From assembly GCF_900217235.1 (NCBI RefSeq), contig NZ_LT907975.1:1587001-1651000 (forward strand): DNA of 64,000 nt, given 5' to 3'. This document shows positions 12,609 to 23,433 of the stretch, in pieces. The notes beneath the pieces were generated by a model. The model searched no databases. It saw only the letters and a program-made list of their open reading frames with translations, and was not told the DNA's origin. Both the position numbers and the translations under genes were made by a program. Origin of the DNA: Pseudodesulfovibrio profundus (GTDB taxonomy: Bacteria > Desulfobacterota > Desulfovibrionia > Desulfovibrionales > Desulfovibrionaceae). How positions within the stretch are numbered: the stretch's first letter is position 1; each line of letters begins with the position of its first letter.

Positions 12609-14466
12609 TCTTTTTCTCCGGCACTTTCAGTTCTCGCGCCTGGCGAGCTTTGGCTTTGCGCGATTCAGGATTTTTACGGACCTTGTCCAGGAACAGGTAA
12701 TCTATGACCGCTTTGACAACCGGCCCAGCACCGGATGAGCCATGGAGACCATGCTCCACAAGCACGGCAATGGAAAATCGACGACCATCTTTTTCAGCAA
12801 TGGCTGACATCCATGCGTGATCACGAAATCTGTAGGGGATGTCATCGTCATCCAGCTCCTTGAGTTCATCGGTCAAACGCACAACCTGAGTCGTTCCCGT
12901 CTTGCCACCAACCACGACACCGGGAGTACGAATACGCCGCGCAGTACCACGGTTGCTGTCCACGGTTTCCACCAATGCGTCATGGAGCAGATCCAGCTGT
13001 TTCTGATCAAGCGGTATGGTTCCCTGAACAACGGTCTTTTCATCTTTCAGCAGCAGCGGTTTCAACAACTTTCCACCGTTGATGACTCCAGCGAAGAATC
13101 GAGCAACCTGCAACGGGGTAACAAGCGTATACCCTTGCCCAATGGACATATTCAGGTTGTCACCTCCTTGCCAACTTTCGTTGAATCGGCGCTGTTTCCA
13201 CTCACGCGTGGGCATGACTCCGGCCTTCTCATGTGGCAAACGGATTCCTGTCAGCTTGCCGAAACCAGATGCTTGTGCAAATTCGGACATGCGGTCAACG
13301 GTCAGCTTTTTTCCCATTCTATAGAAATATACGTCACAGGACTGAACCAATGCCGTTTCGAGATCGACCTTGCCGTGGCCCCATTTTTTCCAGCAACGGA
13401 AAACGCGTCGTCCCAGCTTCATCTGGCCGGTACAATTCACTGTTTCACTGGGATCGAGCATATCGTAGTGCAATCCGGCCCCAGCCACCACGTGCTTAAA
13501 TACGGATCCGGGAGGATAGACGGACTGAATGACACGGTTCTGCATGGGGTGTAGCGGATCATCTCTGAGCTCGGCCCACTGTTCTGGCGTCAGCCCGGAA
13601 GAAAAATCATTGGAATCATATGACGGCGAGGTGGCCAATGCCCAAATCTGCCCTGTATCGGCGTCCATGACGACGACACCGCCTGCCTGCTCTTCAAGCC
13701 AGTCCATGGCCACTTTCTGCAGCCCCAGATCGATGGACAGAGAAACCTCGTGACCGGCCCTAGGGTGTTTGAGAATGCGTTCCTGCAAACGACGGCCAGT
13801 GACATCGACCTCGAACTGGCTTAGGCCCTTGACGCCACGCATGCGGTCTTCAAGGACAAACTCAATTCCCTGTTTGCCCACGGTATCACCGAGAGCGAGT
13901 TCGGGATTCTTTGCCATTTCGCGCTCGTTGGCTTCAGCTACATATCCGAGCACATGCGCCATGAGCTTGCCATAGCGATATTGTCTTCTGGGTCGAACCT
14001 GGACCTCAAGTCCGGGCCAGCGGAGTTTATTGGCATCAATAAGCGCAAGCTGATGAAAGGAAAGATCAGAGACCAGAATCAGCGGCTCGAACGGCTTCAC
14101 CCGTCGGCGTTTTTTATTGTAGGTCTCCTTGAGTTCCTCAAAGGACAAATCGGTCCAGCGAGCCACCTGATGCAGGGTCTGGTCGATATCGGGGCAATCT
14201 TCCCGCACCAGCCCAAGGGCATAGGCAGGTTCATTGACCGCCAACAGGTCGCCGTTTCTATCGCGAATCAAGCCACGCGGTGAAAAAATATGTTCCTGAC
14301 GAAGCTGGTTTTCTTTGGCCTTACGAGCGTATTCCTCGCCCCGGTGGATTTGCAGATACCACAGCCGGACGGAAAACAGACAAAACAGCGCAAGGATCAG
14401 AATCTGGAGCAGAAGAAGGCCGCTCTGGGGCGGCGTCTGGTCAGCATTGCTATAAAGGTTTGACAT
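12598..14466 (-). CDS. mrdA: Penicillin-binding protein 2, elongation transpeptidase
   Basis: Class B PBP cross-linking peptidoglycan in the rod complex with RodA. 622 residues: one N-terminal membrane helix (LLLLQILILALFCLFSVRLW), a PBP dimerisation region, then the transpeptidase domain. The active-site SxxK is in PPGSVFKHVVAG, the second motif is SCDVYFYRMG, and the third is GGKTGTTQ. It overlaps mreD at its start by 17 bp. Confidence 0.96.
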   Translation of the reverse strand: MSNLYSNADQTPPQSGLLLLQILILALFCLFSVRLWYLQIHRGEEYARKAKENQLRQEHIFSPRGLIRDRNGDLLAVNEPAYALGLVREDCPDIDQTLHQVARWTDLSFEELKETYNKKRRRVKPFEPLILVSDLSFHQLALIDANKLRWPGLEVQVRPRRQYRYGKLMAHVLGYVAEANEREMAKNPELALGDTVGKQGIEFVLEDRMRGVKGLSQFEVDVTGRRLQERILKHPRAGHEVSLSIDLGLQKVAMDWLEEQAGGVVVMDADTGQIWALATSPSYDSNDFSSGLTPEQWAELRDDPLHPMQNRVIQSVYPPGSVFKHVVAGAGLHYDMLDPSETVNCTGQMKLGRRVFRCWKKWGHGKVDLETALVQSCDVYFYRMGKKLTVDRMSEFAQASGFGKLTGIRLPHEKAGVMPTREWKQRRFNESWQGGDNLNMSIGQGYTLVTPLQVARFFAGVINGGKLLKPLLLKDEKTVVQGTIPLDQKQLDLLHDALVETVDSNRGTARRIRTPGVVVGGKTGTTQVVRLTDELKELDDDDIPYRFRDHAWMSAIAEKDGRRFSIAVLVEHGLHGSSGAGPVVKAVIDYLFLDKVRKNPESRKAKARQARELKVPEKKNAN

Positions 14467-14941
14467 TGTGCCTCAACCTTTTGGGGTAAAGCGCGTCGAT
14501 AATAACCCACACCCCGGCAAATGTTACTGCCTGAATCATACCTTCCCACAGCAGGGTATCCATGATGACATGGAGCTTGGCCAGCCTGGCAAGGCTGTAC
14601 CCCAAAAAGACGTGCAAGCCACCCTGTGCCACTCCGAGCAGACACATGAACAGGATGGACCGTGCCTCGAAAAGCCAGCGCCCCATGGCGTAAAATACCG
14701 CCAGCATTCCATACGATGCCACACCATAGCCAAATGGAAGACTCCCCATCCCTTCCTGCAGAAGAATCCACACCAGCATGAGCCAGAGCGCGCCGTATCG
14801 ATACTCTTTTTGCAGGGCCAGCACGATACCCGGAGCGAGGAAATCCACACCCGGCACGAAGCGCTGCGCCCATACGCCAAGCAGCGTATACCCGGACCAC
14901 CACCCGATGGAAAGCAGATTACTGTTGGACAACATCGTCAT
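14450..14941 (-). CDS. mreD: Rod shape-determining protein MreD
   Basis: Small inner-membrane protein of the elongasome. Start set at ATG 14941 inside the last codons of mreC (another ATG lies at 14935); the longer frame upstream is only the antisense of mreC coding sequence. About 163 residues, with five or six hydrophobic segments, for example YGALWLMLVWILLQEG and MIQAVTFAGVWVIIDALYP. Sequence is poorly conserved in this family, so the call depends mainly on topology and position between mreC and mrdA. Confidence 0.85.
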   Translation of the reverse strand: MTMLSNSNLLSIGWWSGYTLLGVWAQRFVPGVDFLAPGIVLALQKEYRYGALWLMLVWILLQEGMGSLPFGYGVASYGMLAVFYAMGRWLFEARSILFMCLLGVAQGGLHVFLGYSLARLAKLHVIMDTLLWEGMIQAVTFAGVWVIIDALYPKRLRHNVKPL

Positions 14942-15794
14942 CACCCTCTGTGACTTCGGGAGCCACGGGTTCTTCGATGGGGACGCGCTTGAGCAACAAG
15001 ATTTCTTCCTGCTCAGCCATATCAACCAACGGCTCAGCCAAGATGGAAAGGAAAAGAGAGATATCCGAACGCTGAACCTTGACCACTCGCGCAACCGGCA
15101 GGCCTTTCGGGTAGATGCCGGAAAGACCGGAAGTGACGAGTATCTCGCCGGGTTCTATGTCGGAATTGAGATTGACGAAACGCAGCTCAAGGGGATTGCC
15201 ATACCCACGACCCGAGAGCATGCCGGGAGAACGGTTGTCCTGTCCCAGAACGGCAATACGGCTATTGGGGTCGCTCAGCAGCAAGACCGTCGATGTCATG
15301 GCACCGGTTTCCAGCACGCGCCCGACAACTCCGTCAAGGGCAACCACGGGCATATCCTGCTCCACACCGGATGCAGCACCTGCATCGACTGCGACCGTGG
15401 CGAAGATGCCAGCAGGCCCCATTCGATGGGAAATAACGCGTGCGCCAGAGTATTCCCATTCCTGCGGCGGCTGGAATCCGAGCATTTTTTCGATTCGGGC
15501 GGCAGATTCAGCCCGCGAGTTGAGGAGCATCGATTGCCGTTTCAGCTCGCTGTTCTCACGTAGCAGGGCGTCGTTCTTCTGTTTGAGGTCGACAAAATAG
15601 ATGTATCGCTCCCAGAACCCGACAACCTGATCTTTCACCCAGATGCCGGGGCGCAACACGTAGCCGGAGATATCCAGCCCGGTGTAGCTGGAAAGCGCGT
15701 CGAGGTGGCCGGTTCGCAGATTCCACGTGTACATGGAAAGATAGACGAAAAGTCCAACGACGATGATGACAGCTATTTTCTTCGGCCCGCTCAC
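14919..15794 (-). CDS. mreC: Rod shape-determining protein MreC
   Basis: Periplasmic scaffold of the elongasome, activating PBP2. 291 residues: N-terminal membrane helix (KIAVIIVVGLFVYLSMYTW), a coiled coil with LKQKNDALLRENSELKRQ near residue 75, then the beta-rich domain with VVALDGVVGRVLE and GNPLELRFVN segments and VTSGLSGIYPKGLPVARV. The acidic tail after about residue 275 is probably flexible. It lies 97 bp after mreB. Confidence 0.94.
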   Translation of the reverse strand: MSGPKKIAVIIVVGLFVYLSMYTWNLRTGHLDALSSYTGLDISGYVLRPGIWVKDQVVGFWERYIYFVDLKQKNDALLRENSELKRQSMLLNSRAESAARIEKMLGFQPPQEWEYSGARVISHRMGPAGIFATVAVDAGAASGVEQDMPVVALDGVVGRVLETGAMTSTVLLLSDPNSRIAVLGQDNRSPGMLSGRGYGNPLELRFVNLNSDIEPGEILVTSGLSGIYPKGLPVARVVKVQRSDISLFLSILAEPLVDMAEQEEILLLKRVPIEEPVAPEVTEGDDDVVQQ

Positions 15795-15891
15795 ATTTGC
15801 TTCCTGCCCGCTGAGTTAAAAGACGCACGATTGCGTGGATGCTGCAATCGTGCGCCCCGGAACAACCAGTTTTCCGGCCATGAATGGCCGA

Positions 15892-16962
<1,071 letters not shown>

Positions 16963-17112
16963 TCAGAATCATATGCGAGAAAGGCACTTCCCAACGGCAC
17001 GGAAGTGCGCTAGCGTACATTTTCAGTTGACGATTGGTACCAAACATAACCGGCTCAGGCAATACGCCAAGGCCGGTTTGAGCATATTTTCTCAACTTTT
17101 TCTAAAAACCAC

Positions 17113-18099
17113 ATGGTTCGATACTACTCCTTATCAGCATACACACGACAACGGTACGGCAAACGAGTCCAGAAAATTCCGCTCGACGCCGGTTTTTCCT
17201 GTCCAAACCGTGACGGCACCCTCTCCAGAACCGGCTGTATTTTCTGCAACCCGCGTGGTTCCGGATCCGGGTTTGCCGACAAGGGTATGTCCTTTGCCGA
17301 ACAGTGGAAGTTCTGGCGCGACATTCACACGACCAACCATAATCTTGAACTCTTCACCGCCTACCTGCAATCCTACTCCAACACCCACGGCCCCATTGAC
17401 CAACTGGCCGATGCCGTGGCCCAGCTCAAGGGGCTTCCCGGCCTGACCACCCTCAGCCTGGGTACACGCCCAGACTGCCTTGATGACAAAAAGCTGGACC
17501 TGCTTGCAGAACAGAAGGAGAAGCTGGGCCTTGAGGATGTGACGCTGGAACTGGGACTGCAATCAGCCTGCGACAAAACGCTGGCCCACATCAATCGAGG
17601 CCACACGGCCCGCGCCTTTGCCGACGCAACCAAGGCGGCGGCACAACGCGGCCTGACGGTGGTGGCCCATGTCATCGCTGGTCTGCCATCCGTGTATGGT
17701 CGCGAAGGACGTAATGAGTTACTCGATTCCGTTCGCTTCATCAATCGACTTCCAATAAACGGCATCAAGTTCCACAACCTGTATGTATGCCGCGACACGG
17801 GCATCGCCAAAATGTATGAAAACGGACAGTACACGCCCCTGAGTCAGCTCGAATATCTCAGTTTTCTCTCGGACGCGCTCATGCTGCTCAAGCCGACCAC
17901 CATTGTACACCGGCTCAACGGCAATCCACTGGAAGGCGAGTTGATCGCCCCGGAATGGGCAGCCAACATGCGCGGCCTGCACAACGCGGTACGCAATCAT
18001 CTCGACGGCGGCGACATCTGGCAGGGCAAGCACAACGGTGCTGAAGACGCCATCCCCGATTGGTTCGACGCAGCCTATTCGGGCGAGGTCCCCTTTTAA
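17113..18099 (+). CDS. Radical SAM protein of the TIGR01212/YhcC family
   Basis: 328 residues. The iron-sulfur motif is the family's long-spaced form, CPNRDGTLSRTGCIFC at residues 30-45, binding a 4Fe-4S cluster and SAM. Other conserved parts are LSLGTRPDCL, ELGLQSACDKTL, INRGHT and HVIAGLP, then GIKFHNLYVCRDT. The biochemical role of this family is not settled. It is divergent from mreB and is the last gene before the accessory island. Its 3' end is intact and the left IS1595-family element begins 45 bp downstream. Confidence 0.9.
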   Translation: MVRYYSLSAYTRQRYGKRVQKIPLDAGFSCPNRDGTLSRTGCIFCNPRGSGSGFADKGMSFAEQWKFWRDIHTTNHNLELFTAYLQSYSNTHGPIDQLADAVAQLKGLPGLTTLSLGTRPDCLDDKKLDLLAEQKEKLGLEDVTLELGLQSACDKTLAHINRGHTARAFADATKAAAQRGLTVVAHVIAGLPSVYGREGRNELLDSVRFINRLPINGIKFHNLYVCRDTGIAKMYENGQYTPLSQLEYLSFLSDALMLLKPTTIVHRLNGNPLEGELIAPEWAANMRGLHNAVRNHLDGGDIWQGKHNGAEDAIPDWFDAAYSGEVPF

Positions 18100-18143
18100 G
18101 CATGACTGACAGGCAAGAGACACAAATCGAGACAATTGTGGTC

Positions 18144-18852
18144 GGGGCTGTACCAGATAACTCCTTTGGGTTATCGGTATGGCAATGCGAAAAAGTCGTT
18201 TGAGCAAGGACAAGCAGCTTCGTTTAATCGAACATTTTGTGGCTGGCACGACAGCTCGTTGCGCTGCCGATCTGGTTGGTGTGAACGTCAAAACAGCCGC
18301 CTATTACTTTCACCGGCTCCGGGAAATCATAGCGGTAGAAGAGTCCTGTGAAGGGATGGATTTTGGCGAATTTGAGGTCGATGAGAGCTACTTCGGTGGC
18401 AAGCGAAAGGGCAAAAGAGGACGTGGGGCGGCTGGTAAGGTTCCTGTTTTTGGAATCCTTAAAAGGGGCGGGAAGGTCTATACACAGGTGATTCCTGATG
18501 CGAAAGGTAAAACCTTGCTTCCCATTATTCAGGAAAGAATCCAGCCAGACAGTGTGGTTTACTCGGACTGCTGGTATGGCTACAATGTCCTTGATGTGTC
18601 AGCGTTCAAACACTTCCGAATCAACCACTCGAAGCTGTTTGCAGATAGCCACAACCACATCAATGGAATCGAGAATTTTTGGAACCAGGCCAAACGCCAT
18701 ATGAGGAAATTCAACGGCATTCCAACCAAGCATTTTTCTCTGTTTTTAAAGGAATGCGAGTGGCGTTTTAATAACAGCAATCCGCGAAGCCAGTTTAAAC
18801 AACTGAAACAGTGGGTTAGAAGACATATGGGCTAGTTATCTGGTACAGCCCC
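18144..18852 (+). mobile_element. IS1595-family insertion sequence, left copy
   Basis: A 709-bp element with perfect 19-bp terminal inverted repeats beginning GGGGCTGTACCAGATAACT. It contains one transposase gene. The 8-bp flanks differ (TTGTGGTC on the left, TTTTAATA on the right), so this copy has no target duplication. This is what adjacent deletion or recombination with another copy would leave. It marks the left edge of the carbon-fixation island. Confidence 0.93.
18179..18835 (+). CDS. IS1595-family (ISXO2-like) transposase
   Basis: 218 residues. After an N-terminal helix-turn-helix, the ISXO2-like catalytic domain shows FEVDESYFGGKRKGKRG (first acidic residue), VYSDCWYGYN (second), and NGIENFWNQAKRHM (last). 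The protein is identical to the one from the inverted copy at 38461-39117, which points to a recently active element. Confidence 0.93.
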   Translation: MAMRKSRLSKDKQLRLIEHFVAGTTARCAADLVGVNVKTAAYYFHRLREIIAVEESCEGMDFGEFEVDESYFGGKRKGKRGRGAAGKVPVFGILKRGGKVYTQVIPDAKGKTLLPIIQERIQPDSVVYSDCWYGYNVLDVSAFKHFRINHSKLFADSHNHINGIENFWNQAKRHMRKFNGIPTKHFSLFLKECEWRFNNSNPRSQFKQLKQWVRRHMG

Positions 18853-18928
18853 TTTTAATAATACATCAATCTCAAATTAAATCAATAACTAAACACGTGT
18901 TTGACTGTGGACTGACAATAGCAGACTG

Positions 18929-19678
18929 TTAAGCTCTCCGCTGATAGATGGATTGTGCAGCAGCATGCCACGCCTCAAGATGACACATGGAAATTGGTCT
19001 TAACGTTCCGCCCAGCGTTGGGACACCATTTTCGAAACCATGGACAAGGGCTATTTCCTTCCCAAAGCTCTGATGTCGAGTGTATGCATTGGTCGTTACC
19101 ACGGTGGGAAGGCCTGCCTCAAAGGCAGCGTTCAACCCATTCTCGGAATCTTCGACCGCAAGGCACTCCAAGGGGTTCAACCCAAGCTGCCTCAATGCTT
19201 CAATGTATACATCAGGTGCAGGCTTCTTGTTTTCCACCTGATCACCGGCCATAATGACTTCCCAGTGCTCTCGCTGGAGCACTCCAGAATGGAAAAGAGC
19301 TTCGACATTGACCAGTGAGGTTGTCGTGGCGATGGCAAGCCGGTTTCCCCTTTGCACGGCTTCCTCGATGAGAGCTTCCACGCCCGGCCTCAGGCCGAGA
19401 CCACCGTTGCGCACGCTATGGTTATAGAAATCGGTCTTCACGGCGTGGATGTCTTCCGGCGTTTTTGGCATGCTTTCTTCGTCTATTCTGGACAGCTCCA
19501 TATAATGCCGGATTCGCTCCTTACCGCCTGTGACGTCGAGTAGCTTCAAATACGCCTCATGACTCCAATGCCAGTCAAGACCCGCGTCTTCGAATGACTG
19601 ATTAAAAGCCTTTCGGTGTAACTCCTCACTATCCACAAGAGTGCCGTCTACATCCCAGATAAGAGCCTCAAGTTTCAT
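18929..19678 (-). CDS. cbbY: HAD phosphatase, CbbY-like
   Basis: 249-residue HAD-superfamily phosphatase (beta-phosphoglucomutase-like subclass). Catalytic DVDGTLVDSEE is at residues 9-19, the motif II threonine in IATTTSL, the lysine in ENKKPAPDVY, and the metal-binding AVEDSENGL. In autotrophs CbbY removes phosphate from xylulose-1,5-bisphosphate, a misfire product that inhibits RuBisCO. Position directly after cbbM supports that role; a phosphoglycolate phosphatase (CbbZ) is the alternative. It is the last gene of the cassette, ending 77 bp from the IS1595 border. No clear terminator lies between them. Confidence 0.8.
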   Translation of the reverse strand: MKLEALIWDVDGTLVDSEELHRKAFNQSFEDAGLDWHWSHEAYLKLLDVTGGKERIRHYMELSRIDEESMPKTPEDIHAVKTDFYNHSVRNGGLGLRPGVEALIEEAVQRGNRLAIATTTSLVNVEALFHSGVLQREHWEVIMAGDQVENKKPAPDVYIEALRQLGLNPLECLAVEDSENGLNAAFEAGLPTVVTTNAYTRHQSFGKEIALVHGFENGVPTLGGTLRPISMCHLEAWHAAAQSIYQRRA

Positions 19679-19729
19679 AAAACCTCCCCATAAATAAGGA
19701 AGGGGCCGTAGCCCCTCCCTTGATCATTA

Positions 19730-21118
19730 TTAACCAAGTTGTTCGCGCCAACCGGGGTAGAACCGGTCTGCGTCTTGCGGGAAGGATTCAAATGCCCGAG
19801 CCAGTTCCTTATGCTCCTTGGCATATTCCACGAGATTGACTCCCTGGATCCACGCTTCATGCGACTGTCTCAGCGACAGCGCGCCTGCCGTGGGACCATC
19901 GACGTGCCCGAAAGCACCGCCGCCAGAGGTCTGGCAGATATTGGAATGGCCGAGGTTGTCGAAGAAGCCCGGCAGTCTCAGGGCATTCATGCCACCGGAG
20001 ATCATGGGTGTCGTCGCTTTCATACCGTACCATTTCTGCTTGAAATACGGCCCTTGGGCCTCTTCACGCTCGATCATGTAGGCCATGGCCTTGTCGCTCC
20101 TGTCGCCTTCCATCTTACCGAATCCCATGGTGCCGGTGTGGATACCGGATGCACCCTGGAGGCGAGACATCTTGCTCAGCACAAAGGCGGTATAACCGCG
20201 TTTGGCCTGGGGAGAGGTGACAGCGCCATGCCCTGCCCTGTGGTAGTGCAGGAACTGATTGGGGAAGTTCCTACGGGCGGTGGTGATGGAGGTCGGGCCT
20301 GCCACATATCCATCAACCAGGAAAGCAACCTGGTTTGCATTCTCACCAAACGCTTCGAGGATATACTCACCGCGAGCGATCATCTCCAGCGGATCATCGG
20401 CCGTTATGTTGGCCGAGAAGACTTTGGCTTCACCGGTCTCGTCCTGGGCGCGTTTCATGGCATCGGCAACGGCCGTGATGGTCTCCTTGAGAGGCGCAAA
20501 CACCTGGTTACCCTGGGGTTCGTCGTTCTTGACGAAATCGCCACCAAGCCAGAATTGGTAACAGGCTTCGGCAAAGGGTTTGGGACGCAAGCCCAGCTTG
20601 GGCTTGACGATGGTACCGACGATCATGCCGCCGTTTTCCGTGGGACGATCCAGCATACGCCAGAAGTCCGAGATATTCTTGGACGGACCGTCAAAGAGTT
20701 CCAGATACTGACGAGGCACGTAGAAATCATGCATCTTGGCGTAGGCCACATCACCCATGCCCTGGTTGTTACCGATGCACAGGGTCAGGAACGAGGCGAG
20801 CATGGCCCGACCGTCAATGATGTTGCGGTCAAAGAGTTCCACCGGATAGGCGATCTTCATCAACGAATCACCGTCTCCAACATCCTTGACTTCGTACACC
20901 AGGGCATCGACCCCTTTGGTGAAATCATCGGTGGTGCACACTTCAACGTTGGTGCCGGTGGATGATTCGGCTGCAAAGTGGGCTGCCACCTCGACATCAC
21001 CGTACCCATCGGCTGGTTTGAAAATGTAGGCGCAGAGGACGTGCCTGCCGTCGGCGATCAGCTTTTCTTCATTCAGGTCAAAGTTCACATAGCGATTGGT
21101 TTGGTCATATACAGACAT
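19730..21118 (-). CDS. cbbM: Ribulose-1,5-bisphosphate carboxylase, form II
   Basis: Fixes CO2 onto ribulose-1,5-bisphosphate to give two 3-phosphoglycerates. Start at ATG 21118 ([10 protein letters not shown]); the longer frame runs back into prk. 462 residues, matching form II dimers, and clearly of the Rhodospirillum rubrum type. Catalytic residues align with a +6 offset: K172 in VKPKLG, K197, D199 and E200 in [10 protein letters not shown] (carbamylated lysine and magnesium ligands), H293 in HYHRAGHG, loop-6 lysine K335 in MGFGKMEG, and S374 in ISGGMNAL. Nothing required is missing. The gene follows prk by 35 bp. Form II enzymes suit high CO2 and anoxia, consistent with a strict anaerobe. 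Confidence 0.98.
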   Translation of the reverse strand: MSVYDQTNRYVNFDLNEEKLIADGRHVLCAYIFKPADGYGDVEVAAHFAAESSTGTNVEVCTTDDFTKGVDALVYEVKDVGDGDSLMKIAYPVELFDRNIIDGRAMLASFLTLCIGNNQGMGDVAYAKMHDFYVPRQYLELFDGPSKNISDFWRMLDRPTENGGMIVGTIVKPKLGLRPKPFAEACYQFWLGGDFVKNDEPQGNQVFAPLKETITAVADAMKRAQDETGEAKVFSANITADDPLEMIARGEYILEAFGENANQVAFLVDGYVAGPTSITTARRNFPNQFLHYHRAGHGAVTSPQAKRGYTAFVLSKMSRLQGASGIHTGTMGFGKMEGDRSDKAMAYMIEREEAQGPYFKQKWYGMKATTPMISGGMNALRLPGFFDNLGHSNICQTSGGGAFGHVDGPTAGALSLRQSHEAWIQGVNLVEYAKEHKELARAFESFPQDADRFYPGWREQLG

Positions 21119-21153
21119 GGTTGTCTCCTTTTGTCTCAGCACGTGTGTGCATC

Positions 21154-22080
21154 TTATGTGTTCATTTTGGCATTCATCAGGTGAAAACAGGTCAAAAGCT
21201 GAGTGATGCCAAGAGGATAGCTGACTTTTTTCTCCGAACCTTCGGTGTAGCAACCCACTCCATCAGTGGTCAGGTCGTCGACCTTGTCCAGATGGTCCAT
21301 GATGATGTCCATGAGCGTTTCTGCGGTCATCTGTTTGATGTTGCCCGTGATCTTGAGAATATCCACAGGCAGCCCTTCATCGCGACCTAAGGTGAACGTC
21401 AGACACTTCTCCTTGGTGCCCGGACGATGGTCGATGAACTCGGCAAAATCCGGATGATGAATGGTCGGCCTCAGGATGAGGTTGGTATTCAGCTTGGTAC
21501 CGGTTTCCTCTTCGGCTCCATCCGGGCGATAGAAATTGCAGACGATGTCGGCAAATTTTCGTTGCGGGCGGATGAAGTTGGTTGAGACTTCGATCCGCTT
21601 GTCCAGGGAAGCCTGAACCTCTTCACGGGTATAGCCACGTTTGACCGTATCCCGCTTGAACTTCCAGTCCACCCGGAGTTCCTCGTCCGGATCAAGATAG
21701 ATCTTGACGTCAAAGGCATCGCGCATCTTCTTGGTATAGAAGCCGAGCAGCCCTTCAACGATGACGAATTCCTTGGGCTCGACATAGACAGGCGGGTCAA
21801 AGTCGCCTGTGCTATGGTTGTAGACAGGCTTGAGGATCGCTTCGCCACGACGCAGCTGGTAAAAGTTGTGCTGCATGATGTCGATATGGTTGCAATCGGG
21901 ATGGAGGGCGGAGATATTCTTCTCGGCACGCTGCACCCGGTTGTACTTGTGATAGTCGTCGGAGCAGATGTTGGTCACTCGGTCCGGGCCGAGGATCTTT
22001 TCAATCCCAGCCGAGATCGTGGTTTTCCCGGCGGCCGAATCGCCCACTATGCCAAGCAATATTGGTCTTGTGCGTTGCAT
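21154..22080 (-). CDS. prk: Phosphoribulokinase
   Basis: Phosphorylates ribulose-5-phosphate to the RuBisCO substrate, the step that together with RuBisCO defines the Calvin cycle. 308 residues, the length of the bacterial octameric type. Walker A loop GDSAAGKTT at 13-21, SDDYHKYNR, the acidic segment [13 protein letters not shown], and the substrate loop RDTVKRGY are present. It lies 17 bp after glpX and 35 bp before cbbM on the same strand. Uridine kinase is a related family, but length and context favour prk. Confidence 0.96.
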   Translation of the reverse strand: MQRTRPILLGIVGDSAAGKTTISAGIEKILGPDRVTNICSDDYHKYNRVQRAEKNISALHPDCNHIDIMQHNFYQLRRGEAILKPVYNHSTGDFDPPVYVEPKEFVIVEGLLGFYTKKMRDAFDVKIYLDPDEELRVDWKFKRDTVKRGYTREEVQASLDKRIEVSTNFIRPQRKFADIVCNFYRPDGAEEETGTKLNTNLILRPTIHHPDFAEFIDHRPGTKEKCLTFTLGRDEGLPVDILKITGNIKQMTAETLMDIIMDHLDKVDDLTTDGVGCYTEGSEKKVSYPLGITQLLTCFHLMNAKMNT

Positions 22081-22097
22081 GGGGTTCTCCCTTTTCT

Positions 22098-23090
22098 TTA
22101 ATCGTAATCGATGGAACTGATGCGCATGAGCTTGTCGAACCGATGAGCCGACTCGACATAGCGTACAGTACCGGTAAGGCCCCGCATGACGAGCGAGGTC
22201 GTTTTTGCCCCTTTGCCGGTGAAGTCGACGCCTTTGAGAAAGACGCCGTCGGTAATACCGGTGGCGGCGAAGAAAATATCGTCGCTGCTCACGAGATCCT
22301 CCATCTTCAATACCTGCTTGATGTCGCGACCGGCTTCCTTGACCCGTGCTTTCTCTTCCTCTGATTGGGGATCGAGCATGCCCTGCATCTCGCCTCCGAG
22401 GACACGAATTGCCGTGGCGGCCAGCACGCCTTCGGGGGTGCCGCCTGTGCCCATCATGATGTCGATACCCGTATCGGGAATGACAGCCATGAGTGCACCG
22501 GCCACGTCGCCATCCGTGTGCAATTGGATGCGCGCTCCGGTGGCACGAATGTCAGCAATGAGTTCTTCGTGCCGCTCCTTGTCCAGGACGAACACAACGA
22601 GATCTCTCACGTCCTTGTTCTTGGCCTGGGCTACCTTGCGTAGAGTTCGAGCCACTGGGTCCTTGATGTCGACCATCCCGACGGCTTCGGGCGGAACAAC
22701 AAGCTTGTTCATGTAATAGGCAGGGCCCGGATCATACATGCTTCCTTCAGGAGTCATTGCCACAACGGAAATTGCGTTGGGTCGTCCATTGGCAAGAAGA
22801 CGGGTTCCTTCCACCGGGTCCACGGCGATATCCATCCTGGGGCCGACGCCGGTGCCGACCGATTCTCCGTTAAAGAGCATCGGTGCTTCATCCTTTTCGC
22901 CTTCACCGATGACGACCCGGCCGTTGATGGCCATGGCGTTAAAACTGATACGCATGGCATCCACGGCAGCGCCGTCTCCGTCCTCTTTTTTACCAAGGCC
23001 AAGCCATCGGGCCGAGGCAAGGGCTGCGGCTTCGGTGACTCTGGCAAGGTCCAGGGCGAGGTTTCTGTCAGGCTGTCTTCTTGTCATCAT
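22098..23090 (-). CDS. glpX: Class II fructose-1,6-bisphosphatase (GlpX type)
   Basis: Dephosphorylates fructose-1,6-bisphosphate and, in many autotrophs, sedoheptulose-1,7-bisphosphate; no separate SBPase gene is present, so this one probably does both. 330 residues. Signatures are VIGEGEKDEAPML (metal site), DPVEGTRLLA, and IMMGTGGTPEGVLAA. It is the first gene of the glpX-prk-cbbM-cbbY unit, preceded by a structured leader and a sigma-54-like promoter. Confidence 0.96.
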   Translation of the reverse strand: MMTRRQPDRNLALDLARVTEAAALASARWLGLGKKEDGDGAAVDAMRISFNAMAINGRVVIGEGEKDEAPMLFNGESVGTGVGPRMDIAVDPVEGTRLLANGRPNAISVVAMTPEGSMYDPGPAYYMNKLVVPPEAVGMVDIKDPVARTLRKVAQAKNKDVRDLVVFVLDKERHEELIADIRATGARIQLHTDGDVAGALMAVIPDTGIDIMMGTGGTPEGVLAATAIRVLGGEMQGMLDPQSEEEKARVKEAGRDIKQVLKMEDLVSSDDIFFAATGITDGVFLKGVDFTGKGAKTTSLVMRGLTGTVRYVESAHRFDKLMRISSIDYD

Positions 23091-23167
23091 TTCATCTCCA
23101 CAAAAGTGTTTTCGCTATATGATTGAAAGAGAGGCAAGGGGCGGTGTGTTGCGGTCACCTTGTTTAT

Positions 23168-23260
23168 TCTGAGCATTCATCCTGGGGGGGATGACAGATT
23201 ACATCCCCTTGCCTCTCCCTCGGAGAGAGGTAGACGGCTTGCGGTAAGGCCGTCTCCTAG
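23168..23260 (-). promoter_or_regulatory. Structured leader with three consecutive hairpins before glpX
   Basis: On the minus strand the stretch between the predicted start site and glpX contains AGACGGC/GCCGTCT, then CCTCTCTCCGAGGGAGAGG, then GGGGATG/CATCCCC, one after the other. The block could be a mobile repetitive palindrome or a post-transcriptional regulator. No known riboswitch class was recognised. Confidence 0.45.
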
Positions 23261-23270
23261 AATGAATGAT

Positions 23271-23286
23271 TACAACTGCCGTGCCA
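23271..23286 (-). promoter_or_regulatory. Sigma-54-type promoter for glpX-prk-cbbM-cbbY
   Basis: Minus-strand TGGCACGGCAGTTGTA matches the sigma-54 consensus TGGCACG-N4-TTGCW at all fixed positions except the final C (T here); GG and the -12 G are correctly spaced by ten bases. It lies downstream of the terminator ending the PHP gene and about 180 bp before glpX. Inverted repeats TGTTC-T-GAACA (23291-23301) and TGTATACA (23323-23330) lie just upstream as possible activator sites. A sigma-54 activator gene is encoded 1 kb upstream. Confidence 0.6.
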
Positions 23287-23348
23287 CAATTGTTCTGAAC
23301 AGATGAATTGAGATTTAGTCTTTGTATACAGAAGGTTATTGAGTCGAC

Positions 23349-23401
23349 GAAAAAGAAAAGGCTCATCCGGATGTGCCGCAAGGGGCACACTCGGATGAGC
23401 C
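23349..23401 (-). terminator. Intrinsic terminator after the PHP gene
   Basis: Ten-base arms GGCTCATCCG (23360-23369) and CGGATGAGCC (23392-23401) enclose a further TGTGCC/GGCACA stem. On the minus strand they are followed by a T-rich run (23349-23359). It separates the activator/PHP transcript from the glpX promoter. Confidence 0.85.
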
Positions 23402-23433
23402 GTGTTTCTTAACTGTGCCGCCTGTGACACAGG

